Notes under the pieces: generated by a model
The model's database searches: none
Seen by the model: the letters and a program-made list of their open reading frames with translations, nothing else
Told to the model about the DNA's origin: nothing
Assembly: GCA_947626485.1 (NCBI GenBank)
Contig: CANQSG010000081.1
Location: 1 to 8,799 of the forward strand
Direction: 5' to 3'
Source: an uncultured Clostridia bacterium
Lineage (GTDB): Bacteria; Bacillota; Clostridia; Oscillospirales; Acutalibacteraceae
DNA: 8,799 nucleotides
Position numbers and translations under genes: made by a program
In this document: positions 6,578-8,799 of the stretch, piece by piece
Layout of the letters: each line of letters starts with the position of its first letter
Numbering within the stretch: the stretch's first letter is position 1

Positions 6578-6606
6578 ATTCTACAGATCCCGTGTGCAGT
6601 TGTCCG
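6578..6606 (-). promoter_or_regulatory. Sigma-A-type promoter of the dehydrogenase genes
   Basis: On the minus strand CGGACA (6606-6601, 4 of 6 to TTGACA) and TAGAAT (6583-6578, 5 of 6 to TATAAT) are separated by exactly 17 bp. Transcription would begin near 6572-6570, almost at the base of the leader terminator hairpin. Confidence 0.6.
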
Positions 6607-6621
6607 CCCGGTTTTGCGGGC
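6606..6621. repeat. Short inverted repeat after the mgtC-like stop codon
   Basis: GCCCG and CGGGC form a 5-bp stem around a 6-nt loop, touching the stop codon of the MgtC-family gene. There is no T run on either side, so it is a weak transcript-end stem at best. It also abuts the -35 box of the downstream promoter. Confidence 0.4.
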
Positions 6622-7293
6622 TTATTCCTCGATCGTATAGACCACGTTTTCGATCTCGCGCAGCGAGGCGCAGTCGAAATTCGCCTTTTTATCGAAGAAG
6701 ATCAGCAGCCCGAGGTGCCCCTGCCGTTCGCTGCGGGGCGGCTGGATTTGGTGGTTGAAATTCTCGCCCATGCGTTCCTGCACCTCCTGCAAGATCGCGT
6801 TGGTGCGGTACATATCGTCGATTTCGACGTAAACGCAGCCGGTGCGCACCTTGCGGCGCTCAAACCGGGCGAAGAGCACCATCGTCAGCAGCAGCAAAAT
6901 CGAGACGACGATCGCACCGGTGTAAAACCCGTACCCCAGCGCGACGCCGATGGCGCCGGTCGCCCAGACGCCCGCCGCCGTTGTGAGGCCGGTGATGGTG
7001 CTGTTGTTTTTTAAGATGATGACGCCGGCGCCGAGGAAACCGATGCCGGAGATGACCTGCGCCGAAATACGGAAAACGTCGCCGTTCGCGCCGAGCACCG
7101 TGTTGACGAACATGCTCGTCATCGAGGTCGCCGCCGCGCCGAGGCAGACGAGGATGTGGGTGCGCGGGCCGGCAGCCCGCCCGTGCCGCGGGCGCTCGCC
7201 GCCGATGACGGCGCCGATGACGACCGCCAGCAGGGAGCGCACGATCACCTGCACCGTACCATTTTCCCAAAGTGCGGTAAACCATTCCGGCAT
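6622..7293 (-). CDS. MgtC/SapB family membrane protein
   Basis: A 223-residue protein with several N-terminal membrane helices (about 14-32, 47-67, 76-93, 100-118, 122-141) and a soluble C-terminal domain (about 150-223) of the ACT-like kind often found in this family. Diagnostic motifs are GGER (31-34), RTHILVCLGAA (44-54), the highly conserved RISAQVISGIGFLGAGVI (75-92) and GLTTAAGVWATGAIG. Family members are linked to growth in low magnesium, modulation of ATP synthase and virulence; the exact role of such clostridial versions is unknown. The ATG has GGAAGG upstream. It begins 17 nt after the glpP stop and is probably co-transcribed with it, then followed by the leader terminator of the dehydrogenase genes. 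Its place inside a glycerol locus is unexplained. Confidence 0.93.
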   Translation of the reverse strand: MPEWFTALWENGTVQVIVRSLLAVVIGAVIGGERPRHGRAAGPRTHILVCLGAAATSMTSMFVNTVLGANGDVFRISAQVISGIGFLGAGVIILKNNSTITGLTTAAGVWATGAIGVALGYGFYTGAIVVSILLLLTMVLFARFERRKVRTGCVYVEIDDMYRTNAILQEVQERMGENFNHQIQPPRSERQGHLGLLIFFDKKANFDCASLREIENVVYTIEE

Positions 7294-7310
7294 ATCGGCA
7301 CCTTCCTTTC

Positions 7311-7874
7311 TTAGCTAAACCATAACTCTTTCTTGCCGGTCGAGACGGCAAGCGCGCCGCAGCGCAGCGCCATCGTGACCTCGGCTTTTGTTTCGATGAG
7401 CCCGCCCGCGATCACCGGAATTTGCCCGCCCGCGAAGCGTTCGATCATCTTGCCGATGACGCCGGGCATGATCTCGAGCAGATCGGGCGGCGTCGCCCCG
7501 AGCAGATCGCCGATGTTGGCGGCGCCCTGCGAATCGAGCATAAAGCAGCGCTGAACGGCGAGCAGCCCCGCCTCGCGCGCGTGCCGCACGATCTGGCTGC
7601 GGGTGCTGATGATGCCGTCAGCGCCGCAGCGGCTCAAAAATTCGACGCCGGCGCGATCCTTGCCGATGCCGTCGGCGAGGTCGAGGTGAACAAAGACCCG
7701 CTTGCCGGCATTGTGCGCCTGCCCGATGCGGTCGGAAACCGTGTTGAGGTTGCTTTTCAAATCGAAGAGCACCTCGACCGGCGACGTCAGCGCGTGCTGC
7801 CACAGCGCCTCGTCGTGCACCGCGGCGATGACGGGCGCGCGCTCGAGACAGTCGTTCAGTTCGCCAAAGGTCAT
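7311..7874 (-). CDS. glpP: Glycerol-3-phosphate-responsive antiterminator GlpP
   Basis: A 187-residue protein, close to the family norm (about 190). Recognisable segments are PVIAAVHDE near the N-terminus, VFVHLDLADGIGKD, ADGIISTRSQIVRHA, LLAVQRCFMLDSQ, PDLLEIMPGVIGKMI, IPVIAGGLIETKAEV and the terminal AVSTGKKELWF, all in the order expected of GlpP, whose fold is a TIM-barrel-like alpha/beta structure. In B. subtilis, GlpP bound to glycerol-3-phosphate acts on leader RNA to allow readthrough of terminators ahead of glycerol genes. The ATG at 7874 has GGGAGGAA upstream. An in-frame ATG further up would run through the leader terminator and is rejected. It is first in the minus-strand locus and sits behind a consensus promoter and its own leader terminator. 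Confidence 0.95.
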   Translation of the reverse strand: MTFGELNDCLERAPVIAAVHDEALWQHALTSPVEVLFDLKSNLNTVSDRIGQAHNAGKRVFVHLDLADGIGKDRAGVEFLSRCGADGIISTRSQIVRHAREAGLLAVQRCFMLDSQGAANIGDLLGATPPDLLEIMPGVIGKMIERFAGGQIPVIAGGLIETKAEVTMALRCGALAVSTGKKELWFS

Positions 7875-7893
7875 GCAGGCTTCCTCCCGTGAT

Positions 7894-7940
7894 TGAAAAA
7901 AACAAAAAGCAAAAGAGCGCCTGTGCTGACGCGCTTTTGC
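7894..7940 (-). terminator. Leader terminator between the glpP promoter and glpP
   Basis: On the minus strand 7940-7928 (GCAAAAG-C-GCGUC) pairs with 7921-7909 (GGCGC-U-CUUUUGC): 12 base pairs with one mismatch and a 6-nt loop. U5-G-U7 follows (7908-7896). It lies wholly in the untranslated leader, about 20 nt after the predicted transcription start and 20 nt before the glpP start codon, so it should attenuate glpP unless relieved. Confidence 0.85.
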
Positions 7941-7962
7941 AGCTTCTCTCATCTCTTGCTCT

Positions 7963-7991
7963 ATTATAGGCGCTTTGCGCCGCCCTGTCAA
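7963..7991 (-). promoter_or_regulatory. Perfect sigma-A consensus promoter of glpP
   Basis: On the minus strand TTGACA (7991-7986) and TATAAT (7968-7963) both match the consensus 6 of 6 with the optimal 17-bp spacer. Transcription is predicted to start near 7957. Such a strong promoter for a regulator makes sense if the downstream leader terminator limits its output. Confidence 0.92.
7969..7981. repeat. Inverted repeat filling the glpP promoter spacer
   Basis: GGCGC-TTT-GCGCC is a perfect 5-bp inverted repeat with a 3-bp centre, directly touching the -10 box of the glpP promoter. The position would suit a repressor site, but in GC-rich DNA such a short repeat can arise by chance. Confidence 0.4.
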
Positions 7992-8070
7992 GCATTTTTT
8001 CCGCCGCCCGTCCCCGCCGCGCTTTTCGCCGCCGCCACAAGATATGGTAGACCGCCCGCCGCCGCACATC

Positions 8071-8095
8071 TATTTTAAAAAAATAAAAATTTTTT
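8071..8095. promoter_or_regulatory. A/T-only tract upstream of the mraZ promoter, possible UP element
   Basis: Twenty-five consecutive A/T bases with A and T runs stand out in GC-rich DNA. They end 14 bp before the mraZ -35 box, about where the RNA polymerase alpha subunit contacts UP elements. Confidence 0.5.
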
Positions 8096-8109
8096 GTGCG
8101 GAAAAACAG

Positions 8110-8138
8110 TTGCATTTTTGCAGACAAGCGTTTATAAT
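8110..8138 (+). promoter_or_regulatory. Sigma-A-type promoter of mraZ and the division cluster
   Basis: TATAAT (8133-8138) is a perfect -10 box. TTGCAT (8110-8115) lies 17 bp upstream as a -35 keeping the TTG core. Transcription is predicted to begin near 8145, leaving a leader of about 70 nt before mraZ. Confidence 0.8.
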
Positions 8139-8150
8139 AACGTTACGGAG

Positions 8151-8177
8151 TGGTGGATTGTGGAGCCAGAATCCACC
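8151..8177. promoter_or_regulatory. Near-palindrome with TGG repeats in the mraZ leader, candidate MraZ operator
   Basis: GGTGGATT (8152-8159) and AATCCACC (8170-8177) are perfect inverted repeats around a 10-nt centre that itself contains TGG and CCA. In addition TGGTG (8151) and TGGAG (8161) begin exactly 10 bp apart, and a further TGGTG starts at 8192. MraZ of E. coli binds tandem TGGGN boxes spaced by one helical turn ahead of its own gene, so autoregulation is plausible. The palindrome could alternatively form an RNA hairpin in the leader. Confidence 0.5.
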
Positions 8178-8215
8178 GAAATGTTTAAAAATGGTGCGAG
8201 AGGAGGGGGAACGAC

Positions 8216-8641
8216 ATGCTTTTCGGCGGTTATCAACATACGATCGACAAAAAAGGCAGGGTTTTTATCCCCTCCAAGCTGCGGGACGACCTCGGCGAGA
8301 GCTTTTTTATCTGCCGCGGCATCTCGGGCAAGCGCTGCCTGTGCATTTACTCCCTGCCGGAATGGGATCGCCTCGTCGCGAAGATCGAGACCCTGCCGAG
8401 CACCAAGGCCAGCACCGTCAAGCGCTTTTTATATGAAGGCAGCTTCACCCTCGAGTGCGACGCGCAGGGGCGTATCCTCATCCCCGCCGTCCTGCGGGAA
8501 TACGCCGGCCTGAACGACGAAGCGCACATCATCGGCATGTCGACCAACCTCGAAATCTGGGATCCGGCGCTCTGGGCGAAGGAAAGCGAGCAGTACACGC
8601 CCGAATCCATCGCCGCCATCATGGAAGAGCTCAACTTCTGA
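8216..8641 (+). CDS. mraZ: Transcriptional regulator MraZ
   Basis: A 141-residue DNA-binding protein with two AbrB/SpoVT-like swapped-hairpin units. The first carries IDKKGRVFIPSKLRDDLG (10-27) and the second DAQGRILIPAVLREY (82-96), the duplicated D-x-x-GR-x-x-IP pattern that defines the family. MraZ assembles into rings and regulates its own division and cell-wall cluster. The ATG has AGGAGGGGG upstream. It is the first gene of the cluster, 12 nt ahead of rsmH, with its own promoter and a repeat-bearing leader. Length and motifs are normal for the family. Confidence 0.97.
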   Translation: MLFGGYQHTIDKKGRVFIPSKLRDDLGESFFICRGISGKRCLCIYSLPEWDRLVAKIETLPSTKASTVKRFLYEGSFTLECDAQGRILIPAVLREYAGLNDEAHIIGMSTNLEIWDPALWAKESEQYTPESIAAIMEELNF

Positions 8642-8653
8642 CGGGGTGGGGAG

Positions 8654-8799
8654 ATGGAATTTGTACATCAGCCGGTGCTGCTGCACGAGACGCTCGAAGC
8701 GCTGCGCATCCGACCCGACGGCGTATATCTCGACGGCACGGTCGGCGGCGCCGGACACGCCCGCGAGATCGCCCGCCGCCTGACGACGGGGCGGCTGCT
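8654..8799 (+). CDS. rsmH: 16S rRNA (cytosine1402-N4)-methyltransferase RsmH, 5' part only
   Basis: The reading frame is open to the window edge, so only the first 48 codons of a gene normally about 310 codons long are seen. The start reads MEFVHQPVLLHETLEAL and the S-adenosylmethionine-binding motif I is DGTVGGAGH at 27-35, both characteristic of RsmH (MraW), which methylates C1402 in the ribosomal decoding centre. A GGGGTGGGGAG stretch just before the ATG provides the ribosome binding site. It lies 12 nt after mraZ, the standard order of the division and cell-wall cluster. Confidence 0.95.
   Translation, partial: MEFVHQPVLLHETLEALRIRPDGVYLDGTVGGAGHAREIARRLTTGRL

Noticed and set aside
5053..7014. 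Plus-strand open frame of about 650 codons across the dehydrogenase and MgtC genes
   Set aside because: It crosses two well-identified minus-strand genes and the leader terminator between them, with low-complexity Arg/Ala-rich translation and no family match; long antisense frames are common at this GC content.
7875..7952. N-terminal extension of GlpP from an in-frame ATG at 7952
   Set aside because: It would translate the leader terminator and its U tract, has no proper ribosome binding site, and exceeds the family length; the ATG at 7874 has a strong site.
7909..7960. Alternative antiterminator stem in the glpP leader (AGCAAGAG near 7953-7960 with the right arm of the hairpin)
   Set aside because: Pairing is only 8 bp with a 2-nt bulge and part of it probably lies upstream of the transcription start, so it is too weak to claim.

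Overview
The window looks like chromosomal DNA from a GC-rich, spore-forming Firmicute of the class Clostridia (Oscillospirales-like by gene content; the exact lineage cannot be fixed from sequence alone). The evidence is a PASTA kinase next to rsgA, a spoVM gene, a GlpP-type antiterminator, the mraZ-rsmH start of the division and cell-wall cluster, strong AGGAGG-type ribosome binding sites and sigma-A-type promoters. Nothing suggests a phage, an insertion sequence, CRISPR or recent transfer; codon and base use look uniform.

Left part (1-3358, plus strand): prkC (membrane Ser/Thr kinase with three PASTA repeats) and rsgA (ribosome assembly GTPase) lie 4 nt apart and end at a strong terminator. 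A new promoter then serves a small two-gene unit: a 49-residue two-helix membrane protein and the 27-residue sporulation peptide SpoVM, which starts with GTG. The order prkC, rsgA, spoVM resembles the Bacillus subtilis locus, but rpe and thiN are absent between rsgA and spoVM.

Middle part (3381-7991, minus strand): a glycerol-3-phosphate locus reading right to left: glpP (RNA antiterminator), an MgtC/SapB membrane protein, then a three-gene redox set made of a GlpA-like flavoprotein with a C-terminal BFD-type [2Fe-2S] domain, a second FAD/NAD oxidoreductase and a DUF1667 cysteine protein. A bidirectional terminator separates it from spoVM. Two leader terminators stand out. One lies between a perfect consensus promoter and glpP. 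The other is a very long UUCG-capped hairpin between a promoter and the oxidoreductase genes. With glpP at the head of the locus, the natural reading is glycerol-3-phosphate-dependent antitermination of the dehydrogenase genes, and possibly attenuation of glpP itself.

Right part (8071-8799, plus strand): an A/T-only tract, a promoter and a 5' UTR with a near-palindrome and TGG repeats at 10-bp spacing precede mraZ, followed by the first 48 codons of rsmH, cut by the window edge. glpP and mraZ are divergent across about 340 bp that hold only regulatory signals.

The best candidates for new biology are the doubly attenuated glp locus with an embedded MgtC protein, the DUF1667 subunit whose cysteine pattern resembles the Fe4S4 domain of molybdopterin oxidoreductases, and the tiny membrane protein paired with SpoVM.
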